This document shows, in pieces, positions 1-12,025 of a DNA stretch of 64,000 nucleotides. The first letter of the stretch is position 1, and the number at the start of each line of letters is the position of its first letter. Location of the stretch: assembly GCA_037693485.1 (NCBI GenBank), contig CM075349.1, positions 66,815,001 to 66,879,000 of the forward strand, read 5' to 3'. The stretch comes from Kitagawia praeruptora. Lineage: Eukaryota; Streptophyta; Magnoliopsida; Apiales; Apiaceae. The notes beneath the pieces are model-generated. The model saw only the letters and a list, made by a program, of their open reading frames with translations. It ran no database searches and had not been told where the DNA came from. The position numbers were made by a program, and so were the translations under genes.

Positions 1-2
1 GC

Positions 3-3000
3 GTGAAGAAGAAAGTGAGTTTAAGACTGCCAGGGGATAAGGAAGTAGTGTTTAGTGGAAAACGACAAACCCAAAAGTTCTTGACTATGATTCAAGCTAA
101 AAGGCTGTTACGTAAAGGATGCGAGGCCTATTTAGCCTATGTAAAGGATACCAATAAGGAGGCGCCAAACCTACAGGAAATCCCAGTCGTTAATGAGTTC
201 GCGGACGTATTTCCGGATGATCTTCCAGGACTACCACCTGATAGAGACATCGAGTTCGCTATAGATTTAGTTTCGGGCACGGCCCCAATTTCAAAGGCCC
301 CGTATAGGCTAGCCCCAGCGGAGATGAAAGAGTTGGCCACCCAATTGCAAGAGCTGTTGGATAAAGGAATGATAAGACCTAGTGTGTCACCGTGGGGAGC
401 CCCGGTGCTATTCGTGAAAAAGAAGGATGGCAGTATGAGATTATGCATAGATTACAGGGAGTTGAATAAGGTGACCATCAAGAATAAGTATCCCTTGCCC
501 AGGATAGATGACCTGTTTGACCAATTGAAAGATGCAGTTTATTTCTCTAAGATTGATTTGCGGACCGGGTATCACCAGTTAAAGATTAAACCAGAAGATA
601 TACCAAAGACGGCCTTTCGCACCCGGTACGGACACTATGAGTTTTTAGTAATGTCGTTTGGGTTAACGAATGCACCCGCAGCTTTCATGGACTTAATGAA
701 TTGAGTCTTCAAGAAGTACCTGGACAAGTGTGTTATAGTCTTCATCGATGACATCTTAATTTATTCCAAGACGAAAGAGGAACATGCAGAGCATTTGAGG
801 ATTGTATTGGGAGCATTAAGAGAAGAAAAGTTGTACGCTAAGTTCTCGAAGTGTGAATTTTGGTTGAAGGAAGTTCAGTTTTTGGGGCATGTGATTAGCG
901 AACAAGGCATCCTAGTGGACCCAGCCAAAATAGAGGCCGTATCAAATTGGGAGAGACCAACCACTCCGACAGAGGTGAGAAGTTTCATAGGATTGGCCGG
1001 CTACTATAGGAGATTTGTCCAAGACTTTGCCAAGATAGCAGCCCCTTTGACCCGGCTAACTCGCAAGACCGAGAAGTTTGTGTGGACTGAGAAATGCGAA
1101 GAGAGCTTTCAAGAGTTGAAAAAGAGGTTGGTGACAGCACCAGTACTAGCCCTACCCGATGATAAGGGAGATTTTGTGATTTATAGCGACGCGTCCCATA
1201 AAGGTTTAGGGTGTGTGCTTATGCAGCACGGTAAGGTGATTGCGTATGCGTCCAGACAACTTAAAGAATATGAGATAAGATACCCCACCCATGATTTGGA
1301 ATTAGCAGCGATAGTCTTTGCTTTGAAGATCTGGAGACATTATCTTTACGGAGAAAAGTGTGAAATCTACACGGATCACAAGAGCTTAAAGTACATATTC
1401 ACTCAGAAAGAGTTAAACATGAGGCAGAGGAGATGGTTAGAGCTAATCAAGGATTATGATTGTGAGATTCATTATCACCCAGGGAAGGCCAACGTAGTGG
1501 CCGATGCACTTAGCCGAAAGGAGAAGCTTAAGATGATAACGTCAGTGGATGAATTGATCAAGGACCTCGAGAGGCTGGAGATTGAGGTGAGGTTGCCAGG
1601 AATTGGCCAAGAGAGTCTAATGGAAATAAAAGTCCAACCACCGCTATTGGAAAAGATTAAGTTATGCCAGGAAAAGAAGATAGAAGAAGAAAAGAATTCG
1701 ATGGAGAAAATTTTGACTGGCGAAGAAATTAGGTGTGAGAAGGACGGGAATGGAGTTATGAGGTACGCATCTAGGATATGGATCCCGAACGTTCAAGAAT
1801 TGAAAGATGAGATTTTGCAAGAGGCCCATAGCTCAAGGTATTCGATTCATCCTGGAGGCACCAAGATGTATAGGGATTTGAAAGAATATTATTGGTGGCC
1901 AAATATGAAGAAGGACATAGCAGAGTGGGTAAGTAAATGCTTGACATGTCAGAGAGTGAAGGCCGAACACCAGAGGCCCAGTGGATTGTTGCAACCCTTA
2001 GAGATACCCGAGTGGAAGTGGGAACAGATTGCGATGGACTTTGTGGTCGGATTACCAAGGACCAAGACTAATCATGACGCCATTTGGGTAATTATTGATC
2101 GATTGACCAAGTCAGCACATTTTCTTCCAATCAACGAGAGATACACCGTCGACAAGCTGGTGGATATTTACTTAAAAGAGATTGTGGTTAGGCATGGGGT
2201 TCCTGTGAGCATCGTATCAGATAGAGACCCAAGATTCAACTCCAGGTTCTGGAGGAGTTTTCAGGATTGTGTGGGGACTAAGTTAAACATGAGTACTGCA
2301 TACCATCCCCAAACAGACGGACAGAGCGAGAGAACCATCCAGACCATCGAGGACATGTTGAGAGTATGTGCCATAGATTTCAAGGGAAGTTGGGACGACC
2401 ACTTGCCATTGATCGAATTTTCCTACAACAACAGTTACCATGCGAGTATAGGCATGCCCCCATATGAAGCTTTGTACGGACGAAGATGTCGGTCTCCATT
2501 GTGTTGGGAAGAGGTAGGAGAACGGAAGATTTTAGGGCCTGAACTGGTCCAACAGACAAGAGAAACTATCGAGCTTATAAGAGGACGGCTGGTAGCGGCC
2601 CAAGACAGACAGAAGAAGTATGCGGACCAGTCCCGCAAAGATAAGGAATATGAGGTAGGAGAGTTCGTGATGTTGAAAGTATCACCGTGGAAGGGATTGA
2701 TGAGATTTGGTAAGAAGGGGAAACTAAGCCCGAGATTTATTGGACCTTTTGAGATCTTGAAACGAGTTGGAAAGTTAGCCTATGAATTGGCTTTACCTCC
2801 GAGCTTACAGCAAGTACATAATGTGTTTCATGTGTCCATGCTACGACCCTACCATACCGACTTCCGACATGTGATAGAACATGATCAAGTGGATCTGCAA
2901 CCAGACTTAACGTACGTGGAGCAACCTGTAGAAATCATGGATAGAAAAGAACAGGTGCTGAGGAACAAGGTTGTCAAACTAGTGAGAGTCTTGTGGAGGA

Positions 3001-3077
3001 ATCAGAATGTCGAAGAATCAACATGGGAACTAGAGAGCGCGATGCGTGAAAAGCACCCCCAACTGTTTTCAACCTGA
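3..3077 (+). pseudogene. Gypsy pol (protease end, RT, RNase H, integrase, chromodomain), one premature stop
   Basis: The frame opens in the last part of protease. RT covers about 300-1000; its FIDD catalytic box lies just after the break. RNase H is about 1160-1540, starting at YSDASHKG. Integrase follows: a zinc-binding H/H/C/C region about 1830-1965, then a core with MDFVVGLP, VSDRDPRF and GQSERTIQ that supplies the D, D and E residues. The tail, about 2890-3070, has the DRKEQVLRNK and VEESTWELE signature of Tekay chromodomains, which are thought to direct integration to methylated-H3K9 chromatin. The only break I see is an in-frame TGA at 702-704, where relatives have an arginine codon; a CGA to TGA transition explains it. 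The frame is the same on both sides. The copy cannot make full-length pol without readthrough. Confidence 0.9.
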
Positions 3078-3097
3078 TTCCGGGACGGAATCCTTTT

Positions 3098-3110
3098 AAG
3101 GAGGGGAGGC
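3098..3110 (+). other. Polypurine tract of Tekay-1
   Basis: A purine run (AAGGAGGGGAGG) lies immediately before the LTR start TGTAAGAACC and 20 bases after the pol stop. It is the expected plus-strand primer site, and a very similar run precedes the LTR of Tekay-2. Confidence 0.8.
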
Positions 3111-5702
3111 TGTAAGAACCCTGATTTTTGATATTATTGGAGTAGACGGAATGAATAGTAACTTTGTTATGTAAGAGAAGTGAATCCCACCCCCATATAT
3201 GAATGGCGGATAAATGAAGATTTGTAATGATATTATGTTCCCTTATGGAAAATAAGTGTATGTAAATGTCGACGGATTTCGCAAAATTCTATTTTATTAT
3301 TTTCGTACATTTCCGGGGTATCGATAAATACGAATACTGCGACAAGATCATGGTTTTATTATTTTGAGAACCAAGGAACTATATATATACTTAAAATTAG
3401 GAAGTTGGATTTTAGAAAGAATATTGAAGGAAAAACTCCACCAAAAATGTTTAAGATTTATTTAGAAAATTATGGAAATTGGAAAATACCTACTAACCAT
3501 GCAAGGTGGCAAGATTTCATGCATCCCATGCAAATTCCATGCAAACCACCTAGTCTAAGATTAGAACCAAGTAGTTGGTAGCTAGTTAGAAACAAACTAA
3601 AATACAAGAATCTAGTTAGTACCTAGTTGGCTTGCTTTTTAAAAGGTGGAGACAACAAGTACCAATGGCCATACCTATAGCCATGTCTAGATTGTACAAT
3701 GCTAATACATACACATTATATGTATCAACCAAGCCATTATTTCATCCCACACAAAAGAAAAGAAAACAACTCTCTCCCCCCCCCCTTAAACATTGCTCTC
3801 GGCCTAAGCTAAAAAAGGGAGAAGAAAAAAATTCTTCTTCCCCACTTCCCATCACTCTAAATTCAAGACAAAAATCCTAGGTACTCTACATCATATAAGA
3901 AAGGTATGCTATGAATTTCAACCCTTTTCATCCACTAGTTTTCTAGTTATAAATTCTTAAAGTTCTAGGTGAATAGTAACTCTTATTGTTCTTGTTTTTG
4001 GATCTTGAAGATTAAGCCATAGATTGATCAACCAAGGTGTTTGGAGAGTATTTCAAGCTTTGTTAAGTTACTAAGAGCTTCAAGGAAGGTATAAATTCTA
4101 ACCCTTAGTAGCCATGGCAAGAACATTGCTTAGTATTAGTAGATCTAAAAGATTGGTGCACAAAAGTGTTGATTATAGTTTGATTTATGAAAAATCATGG
4201 ATGTTGATGGTTATTGTCATATTGAAAATTATTTTTATGTGGTATGAGGTCCCATAAGTGTATGAGAATTTTGTTGGGAATTTGTGATGATTTTTGGAGT
4301 TGGTGGAATTTTGAGAAGAGACATGACTTGTGGTAAAGGAGTTGTTGGACAATCTGCACTGACCCCTTTTTGAAACTGTAATTCGGAACCCTTAAACTGA
4401 TCCCCTGAACACCTACCTTATATTGTTGGAAAGGTCTTGATCTGTAGTTTCTGAATATGTAAGGTTCATAATTTTGTGATGTATAGATTTTTAGTTATGG
4501 CCGGAGAAGTGATTTTTGTTTCTGGACTATGGACTGCATAAAGTGACCCCCTTGTGAACCTTGTTTAAACACCTTAAAAATTATTTGGGATCATGGAAAA
4601 ATTAGAGAAGCTAGGAAATACAGTGGTGAAGGCTACCCAAAAAGAATTGGATTAAAATATGAATTTTTGGATTTTATAAAAATGCTAGAGTAAATTTCGC
4701 GCAAGGGAAAAAGTCATTAGTGGAGCATAATTCTAGGAGTAGTGGTTATGGTTCGAACGTGGTAACTAAATTAAGTCGAGTAAGTGACGAGCGTAAACGA
4801 GTGATGTCATGGACCTATAGTGGGGCTAGGGAGTCATAAGACGAAGTCGTTAAGTTAATTTCGTGTCCCCTTAAAACCCCGTAATTAGAAAGATATTGTT
4901 AAGGTACTAACGAACGATTATTGTTTATGTATAGATCGTTCGAATTCATACGCTCGACCACCCCAACCAAACCAAGGCAAGTTTACTTTTCAAAACTTAT
5001 ACATATACAAGGATTTTCACTGTTGTGTTTGTAGTTTTCAAATTATATCAAATGCTATGTTTATCGAAGTATTGATGCAATTGAGATTGAACAAGTACAT
5101 GTATGCTTTTACCCCTTGAACTTAGATTGAAATGTTTTCTTCGGACAACGACTCTAGCAATAGAGGTCGTAGCGGTCCGTATATACTATTGACCGGGGAG
5201 CGGTATATTATTATATCGTATCTATATTGTGAAAACCCGAAGGGTCATTCGGGTGGTATCGTATATTCAAATAACTATTATTATATCTTCGTAAATACTC
5301 GAAACCCTATCTTGGATTGAAAGTTTATTTTATTAAATAATCATTTTATTAATTATTAATATTAAATCTTAAAATATCATTTAATAATTATTGTTCACTA
5401 TTTCAAAAACAAAGTTAATCCAAGATACCTTTTAATACTTTCAAACTCGAACTTTTTCGAACTCAAAACATTTTCGAAAACCCCCGGTCAGGCTCTGCTT
5501 CTTGTATGATTTCAAGAATTATCGGTCGACTGATGTCGAACCACAACAACTTTGTTTTCAATCAAAATCTGGTTTTTAAAAGAAAAAGAAAAAGGGACTC
5601 TGGCAGGTGTGGGAACCGTTGACGAACGATTCCCGGGATGTGTAAGCGGCCGTGAGCCAGGCGGTCCATCACTTATTATTCCGGCCCAGGTGTTGCCGAA
5701 GG

Positions 5703-5781
5703 ATGATTACGGATGTAGTTTTCATCGAGGGTGATTACGGATGTAGTTTTCACTCAGGGATAGTTACGGATGTAGTTTCTA
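5703..5781 (+). repeat. Three tandem copies of a 28-29 bp motif in the Tekay-1 LTR
   Basis: The motif GATTACGGATGTAGTTTTCA occurs at 5705 and 5733, with a third, slightly altered copy near 5762. The spacing is 28-29 bp. It lies upstream of the probable R/U5 part of the LTR. I saw no equivalent triplication in the Tekay-2 LTR. Confidence 0.75.
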
Positions 5782-6205
5782 TCCTTCTACCGGTAGAGAA
5801 GACCCGCGGATTATTGGACTTGGATGTGGCGACTGATCATCGTCAATCCTTGTCAGGTTTTTATGTTTTCTTCCAGTCCCATCCTCCACTTTGGAAAAAT
5901 GCTTTGACACTGCATCTTAGGCCTATGTGCCACTTGCCGATAGTGTCCTATTTTGATGAGAAAGATGTTGACTTTATGCAGTAGCTAGAACTGCAAGGTT
6001 ATTTTGAAAACAAGGGCACGTACTGGTGCACCTTTGAAATTTACCAATAATGACAAGTGATTCTATAACTGATTGATACGACGAGTTTAATGACTATTAT
6101 ACATATGAAATGTTATATTGTTTATCTTATACATATATTCTTGCTGAGCTATAGTTGCTCACTCTTGCTTGTTTTCAAATTTTACAAACACAACAGCTAA
6201 GAGAA

Positions 6206-6409
6206 ATGGCAAGAACCAGTCAGACTGTTCGAAAGCAGGTGACTAAACCCCAGGCTGCAGTCGAGATTCCACCGGTAGGCCCCATTAGCCGGATTGGTCG
6301 GCAACTTTTGTTAGTACGTTTTATTTATAAGTATGACCTGTGCAAGGCAGTGTACCGCAACAAACTTTCAAGCCGCCAACTTCGCTTCATATCGAAGTGT
6401 TGCTGGTAG
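6206..6409 (+). CDS. Small LTR ORF (67 aa) beginning MARTSQTVRK
   Basis: The ORF starts at ATG 6206, 434 bases before the LTR end, and stops at TAG 6407-6409. Its first ten residues resemble the histone H3 tail (M-ART-x-QT-x-RK), with serine where H3 has lysine 4. A homologous ORF lies at the corresponding place in the Tekay-2 LTR, and both share a second block reading LVRFIYK-x-DLCK. That block is not an H3 domain. Conservation at both ends of the ORF in two diverged LTRs suggests either a short peptide or a nucleotide element under constraint. I do not recognise a known family; coding status is uncertain. Confidence 0.35.
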   Translation: MARTSQTVRKQVTKPQAAVEIPPVGPISRIGRQLLLVRFIYKYDLCKAVYRNKLSSRQLRFISKCCW

Positions 6410-6640
6410 CATAAATGCTATTTAATTCGGTCTGTAATAACTCTAAAACTTTTACTTTTGCTCAATCAAATGTATGACGTTTCTGAGACTCTAACCTGTG
6501 TGTGTGTGTGTGTGTGCGGTGTGAGTTTATTGTGGGGTCGATGGTTGTTTATTTATATTATGTGCAAGAACAAGTATGTTATGAATGGAAAATGGACCGT
6601 GAGCGCCTAGATCTCCGACCCCGGATCTGGGGGCATCACA

Positions 6641-7770
6641 TGACCTGCCAACGGGTAAAGGCAGAACACCAGCGACGTAGTGGACTACTGCAACCCCTAG
6701 AGATTCCAGAATGGAAGTGGGAGCACCTAGCCATGGATTTTGTAGTAGGACTCCCAAGGACCAAGACTAACCACGATGCGATATGGGTAATCGTCGATAG
6801 GTTGACTAAGTCCGCCCACTTTCTCCCAATCAACGAGAGGTACACTGTCGATAAATTAGTAGACATATATATAAGAGAAATTGTGGTACGATATGGAGTT
6901 CCCGTGACCATTGTGTCCGATAGAGACCCAAGGTTTAACTCCAAGTTCTGGAGGAGCTTTGAAGACTGTGTGGGAACCAAGCTAAATATGAGTACTGCAT
7001 ACCACCCCCAGACTGACGGACAAAGTGAAAGAACAATTCAGACCTTAGAGGACATGCTGAGAGTGTGTGTTATGGATTTCAAAGGAAGTTGGGAAGAGCT
7101 CTTACCATTGATTGAGTTTGCTTATAATAACAGTTATCACTCAAGTATCGGAATGCCCCCATATGAAGCCCTCTATGGCCGGAAATGTCGTTCTCCCTTA
7201 TGTTGGGAAGAAGTTGGTGAGAGGAAGATATTAGGACCTGAATTGGTACAACAGACAAGAGATGTGATAGTTCTAATCAGGGGAAGACTGGCAGCAGCCC
7301 AAGACAGACAACGTAAGTATGCCGACTTAGCTCGAAAGGATAGAGAATATGAAGTAGGAGACATGGTGCTGCTAAAAGTATCTCCCTGGAAAGGACTGAT
7401 GAGGTTTGGGAAGAAAGGAAAGTTGAGTCCGAGATACATCGGACCTTTCAAGATATTAAGGCGGATTGGACAAGTGGCTTACGAGTTAGCCTTACCTCCA
7501 AGTCTGCAGCAAGTACATAACGTTTTCCATGTGTCTATGCTGAGGAAGTACAATCGCAATGCCAAACATATAGTGGAACATGAGCATGTAGATTTACAGC
7601 CAGATTTGTCCTACGTCGAGAGACCGGTGGAAATCATAGACCGGAAAGAGCAAGTACTCAGAAACAAGACCATCAGCCTGGTAAGAGTTTTGTGGACTAA
7701 TCACAATGTCGAGGAATCAACCTGGGAATTGGAAAGCGCTATGCAAGAGAAGTACCCCCATCTGTTCTAG
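6641..7770 (+). pseudogene. Tekay-2 integrase core and chromodomain tail (3' fragment of pol)
   Basis: The fragment begins within the integrase zinc-binding domain and is open to the natural TAG stop at 7768-7770. It contains MDFVVGLPRTK, the VSDRDPRF box and GQSERTIQTLEDMLR, giving the D, D and E catalytic residues, then the C-terminal domain and the VEESTWELESAM chromodomain signature. It is clearly related to, but distinct from, the Tekay-1 protein. An apparent ORF starting at 6502 reads from the Tekay-1 LTR into this fragment and is a junction artefact. No internal stop is seen; the gene is broken only by the insertion. Confidence 0.88.
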
Positions 7771-7796
7771 AAATGATTCCGGGACGGAATCCTTTT

Positions 7797-7809
7797 AAGG
7801 AGGGAAGGT
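7797..7809 (+). other. Polypurine tract of Tekay-2
   Basis: The purine run AAGGAGGGAAGG precedes the LTR start TGTAAGAACCC. It is nearly identical in sequence and position to the Tekay-1 tract. Confidence 0.78.
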
Positions 7810-10800
7810 TGTAAGAACCCAGGTTTTTGTAATATTTCTAAAATGATCATAAACGGTGATTGGTGGAGGTTATGTAAAGTTTTTAAGATCATATTATATG
7901 AATGAAGAAGTATTTATACTTTTATGGATAAAGTATCGTTGTACCAAGAAGAAAGGGAATGTAGAAACTGTCAGATTACGTAGATTTTCATTTTTATTAA
8001 AAATTGGTATAAATATGGGATATTGAGGTTAAGAAAATTTTTAAGCTAAGTTAAATACCAAGGCAAGAAATTATGTAATTTATTAGAAGAATTTCAAAGG
8101 CAAATGTTCAAGAACGATGAAAGAAATTTCTACGCGACGAAACGCTTTTACAAGAAAATCTCTAAACTTGCATATGGAATTAAATGGTAAGCATTGGTTG
8201 ATTAATAGGTGAGTAATATACCTGCAATTTACCATGGGATAGCCATGCAAGGCAAGGAGCATTGGATGCTAATCAAATAAGTCAAGTTATGATAATTTAA
8301 ACCAAGCATTGTATACCATTTTTGGGACAAATTGCCAATTACCTTTCTTTTGCAAAATCACTTTGGAGATTACCTTGGGTAATTGATAAGTGTTGAAGTA
8401 TGATTGATATATATCAATTATACATATCATTTTATCAATTACATAAGAAAAGATAGCAAAAGCTCTCCCCCTCCATTTTCTCTATTTTCGGCCAAAATCA
8501 GAGCAGCCACTTCAACCTGCCATAACTCCCTCATTTCTCAATGAAATTTTGTGTTCTATAGCTTTCTGGAAAGGTATTGAGATGCTCTACAACTCTTATT
8601 CAGGAACCTCGTTCAGATAGGGAAGGTAAGACCCTCGTTTTTCCAGTTCTTTCAAGAGTGGTGATGCTGACTACGAAAATTTTAAACTTGGTTGTTTAGG
8701 TCTTGAAGATTAAAGGTTGTTAAAGCTATCTAAGGTGTTTTTAAGGAAATTCAAGCTTGGTTAAGGTTGTTAAGACTCCAAGGAAGGTAAAACACTCACA
8801 CCCACCTTAAACCTTATGAGCTATAAGTTGGTTTGAAAGGTTGATGCAAGTATGTACATGTTTAAGGGGATTGTGATGTTTTAAACTTTATAAGTATGTG
8901 TAAAATTTTGGATAGTGATAAATGGATGTTACCACTGATTTTATAGATCCTTGATGATGTTTATATGATCTTGATGGTGTGTGGTTGAATTAAGTGGTTA
9001 GATGGAGTTCATGGAATTTGGAAATGTTCGGTTTATTGTCGTTATAATGTCGAAATTTCATTAGATCATTTGAACAGTAATACCGAATTCAACAAATGTT
9101 TTCTTGGTAAGTTTTTGGCCATAAACCAGTAGGAATTGTTTTGTAGTTTGTTTTGACACCAAGATCATGTGATTACGATTTACGGTTTATGAGATATGCT
9201 CGTTTTAGTGAAACCGGATAAAACGGACGAATCGTTAAGATGGACTGACTTTACCAAGTCAAACGAGCCCTTTAAAAATGGTCTGTGATTATGGAATTTT
9301 TACAGGGGTTAACTTAGTCAGTGGTTAAGTCCCTGTAAAAATTTGAAGACAAAAGGCTTAATTTTCGATTTTATAGAAATGTTTAAGTCAAGAATGCACA
9401 TGAGAACCCACTGCAGAAAGAAGCTATATTTAGAGCAACAATTGAGATATTAAAAATATGTTCTTAATTATGAAATTTGGATGAAAAATCCTATGGACAG
9501 TTAAGAAGAATTGAGAAAAAGAATTTCATAAAAAAGTTTATTTTTCAATTTTATAGAATTTTTCGAATCGAAGTTGCGCAAGTGAAAAACTCTTTTAGGG
9601 GACGATACGAGACAAACTTTAGTTTCGTTGAAAATGACCTTTAACGAAAGTCGTTACGAGACCAATAATTACCCAAAAGTGGTTAAAGGATATCATAGAC
9701 GTATAATAAGCCAAACGTGTAATAAGGATGTATGGTTACGAAGTTGTGTCTTTACGTGAATAGTCGATTTGACGGGATTGTTTAACGAACTAACCGAACC
9801 TTATTGGTTGTTATAGATCATCGCACTAGAGGCATAGCCCAGACTATTCCGACACGATCAGGCAAGTTTTCAAAACTTGTATTTCAAGTATTTACAAACT
9901 GTTGTTGTTGTGGTATAAATGCTATGAGCTGCTTGATAGTATTTTTGCGAATCAGCATATGATGTATGGTCATTTACGGGGATTTATAAACCTGTTAAGT
10001 ATGTACGTATGCATAGACTCTTATATATATGTATATGGTGATGTGTTACAAGTTCCCAGTAGGGTATGATAATACCTTTTCTTAGTAAGGGAGTCGGAGA
10101 TATTTCGTTAGGATAAGGCATAAAACCCGGAAGTCACCGGAAGGGTTATATGACGTATATTTTTTAAATATTCCAATAAATATAAATTGGGTATTTTCGG
10201 ATTGAAAATTTCTTTGAAGATATTAATAAATATTATTTGAATATTTATTAATAATTTGAATATTATTTTCTTATTGAGAATAGTCTGAAGGTTTATTTAT
10301 TTAATAAATATTATTTAAATATTTATTAAATATTCTAAGCTGACTATTTATTTAATAAATATTATTTAAATATTTATTAAATATTCTAGGATGATTTAAA
10401 AATCATATTATTTATTTTTAAAAGTGATAAAAAAAACTTTAAAAAGTATTTAAAAATAGGACGGGTTCCCATTTCTTCATGGACTATAGCTACACTCATC
10501 GAAAAAGTATCGCTACTTCACTCAACTTATCAAAACTCGGGAACCCAAGGTTTTGGGAGCTAGTATTAATTATTTTCTCCCTTCGCTACCAACAAAAAAA
10601 TGCACCCTACCTAGTAAGGAGGGGCTCAGGTTTGACTAAACACTCAAAACTCCGACCAACTCCCAAGTTATGTTGATGAGGCGATTCTTAGTAATCGAAA
10701 TCTGTTGACTAAAGTCAACCCACACATCAGAGTTACTTCCTCAATTACTCATGGAAGTAAAGGTAGTAATGATTATTAAACCAGTCGTCAAGCTTTGTGC

Positions 10801-11145
10801 TTGGGGGAAACTGAATTAAATTCTGTTCCTACGATGCATAGAATTCTCTAAGGGATTGGAGGAAGAGGGGACATCGCCTTCGAGCGTAGTCCAAATGATA
10901 AGGCCCATATGCGGTCAGGGTGCAACCCGATAAGGGAACGTCGTCCTTCTACTAGTAGAGAAGCAGAGGCACAATATATTGGCTGATCACCAAATATCGT
11001 GGAAGAGGCTCCAGCATAATCCCATTCTTCCAATTGGAATTGTATTGCAACACTGTAATAAAAGCCTAGGTGCTCAGTTACCGATAGTGTTGATAGAATG
11101 ATGAACTATTCAAAGTACCTCAGAAATTCTTCGTTATATTTCTGG

Positions 11146-11624
11146 GACTAAATGACAGTTTGTACCCCTCATGTATAGGGATTTTGTCAAATTGGTCCAT
11201 TTTTACGTTTTGTAGCATTTTACAACCCCTATCTTTAACTCTCGCTTCTAATTGAACCTCTTTACTAAAAATTTTACTTTTTGTAGCACTTTATAACCCC
11301 TATCTTCAAATCTCGCTTCTATTTTTACTATTCATTATTTTGGTTCGATTATTTTTAATCGACGTGTGCTGTTCCAAAAATTATGAAATTTTGGGAATTG
11401 TTTTAAAAAATATTTAGAAAGCTCTAGTAATATTTTCAGAATTTTCGGAAAATATTTTTCGTATGAATTTATTCGTCGATCAACTCAAATTAGACATGGA
11501 GTTAGTGAAGGGGTTCAAATTGAAGCGAGATTTAAAGATACGGGTTGTAAAGTGCCACAAAACGTAAAAATGGACCAAATTGACAAAACCCCTATACATG
11601 AGGGGTACAAACTGTCATTTAGTC
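11146..11624. mobile_element. Mutator-like MITE (479 bp) inside the Tekay-2 LTR
   Basis: The ends are inverted repeats: GACTAAATGACAGTTTGTAC at 11146 and its complement ending GTCATTTAGTC at 11624. The similarity continues inward for roughly 80 bases or more, through a CCATTTTTACGTTTTG block. A perfect 9 bp duplication, TATTTCTGG, lies at 11137-11145 and 11625-11633. Long inverted repeats with a 9 bp duplication are the hallmark of Mutator-like non-autonomous elements. There is no coding capacity. Confidence 0.88.
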
Positions 11625-11794
11625 TATTTCTGGATAAAGAATGAAAATGTTTAAGGATAATACAATGTCAGTATACGATATGTTTTATGGTTTACGTTAA
11701 CAAAAGTACTTTGAAAACTATTATTATATGGCTGAGCTATATTGCTCACTCTTGCTTTTCTTTTATATATACCACCACACAACAACAGATAAGC

Positions 11795-12025
11795 ATGGCA
11801 AGAACAAGTCAGACCCCCCGCAAAAGCGTGCTAACCGGTCAGCAGTATAGGAGACTATTTACGAGGCAGGTGTCGAGGTCACACCCAGCAGCATTACCAC
11901 AGGTGAGCAGACTAAGTTGGATAGGTTTTCAGCTTAGGTTGGTTAGGTTTATTTACAAGCATGACTTGTGTAAGCTTCTGAAAACCAAACCGTATTGTGG
12001 CTGTAGATGCCGCCTTAGATGGTAA
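11795..12025 (+). CDS. Small LTR ORF (76 aa) beginning MARTSQTPRKS
   Basis: This is the Tekay-2 counterpart of the Tekay-1 LTR ORF. It starts at ATG 11795, 469 bases before the LTR end. The first eleven residues match the histone H3 start at nine positions (M-ART-x-QT-x-RKS). The later block LVRFIYKHDLCK is shared with Tekay-1. The middle differs in length and sequence between the two copies. Upstream, both LTRs carry a similar TTGCTCACTCTTGCTT block, so the region may be a conserved R/U5 element rather than a gene. Expression is unknown. Confidence 0.35.
   Translation: MARTSQTPRKSVLTGQQYRRLFTRQVSRSHPAALPQVSRLSWIGFQLRLVRFIYKHDLCKLLKTKPYCGCRCRLRW

Larger units (their letters stand above)
1..6640 (+). 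mobile_element. Tekay/Del-type Ty3/gypsy chromovirus, 3' part (Tekay-1)
   Basis: This is the 3' part of a Ty3/gypsy LTR retrotransposon: the end of protease, RT, RNase H, integrase with a C-terminal chromodomain-like tail, a polypurine tract and a long 3' LTR that starts TGTAAGAACCC and ends CATCACA. The order of domains and the long LTR fit the Tekay (Del) chromovirus lineage. The 5' LTR, gag and most of protease lie left of the window. The LTR ends exactly where a second Tekay element's integrase begins, so this copy was inserted into that element. The 5 bp target duplication cannot be tested because the left flank is missing. Confidence 0.88.
3111..6640 (+). repeat. 3' LTR of Tekay-1 (about 3.5 kb)
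   Basis: The LTR starts TGTAAGAACCC right after the polypurine tract and ends GGGGGCATCACA. Both ends match the Tekay-2 LTR (7810-12264), which shares the end block with CCGACCCCGGATCT. Most of the 3.5 kb is non-coding and AT-rich. Inside are a triple 28-29 bp repeat near 5.7 kb and a short ORF starting MARTSQT at 6206. Long LTRs are typical of Tekay. The 5' partner is outside the window, so age cannot be read. Confidence 0.82.

Noticed and set aside
6502..7770. A 422-residue ORF starting in the Tekay-1 LTR
   Set aside because: The first 46 or so residues come from the LTR of another element; the junction at 6640 fuses them by chance.
6206..12025. Captured histone H3 gene
   Set aside because: Only the first ten or so residues resemble H3; the histone fold is absent and the rest is unrelated.
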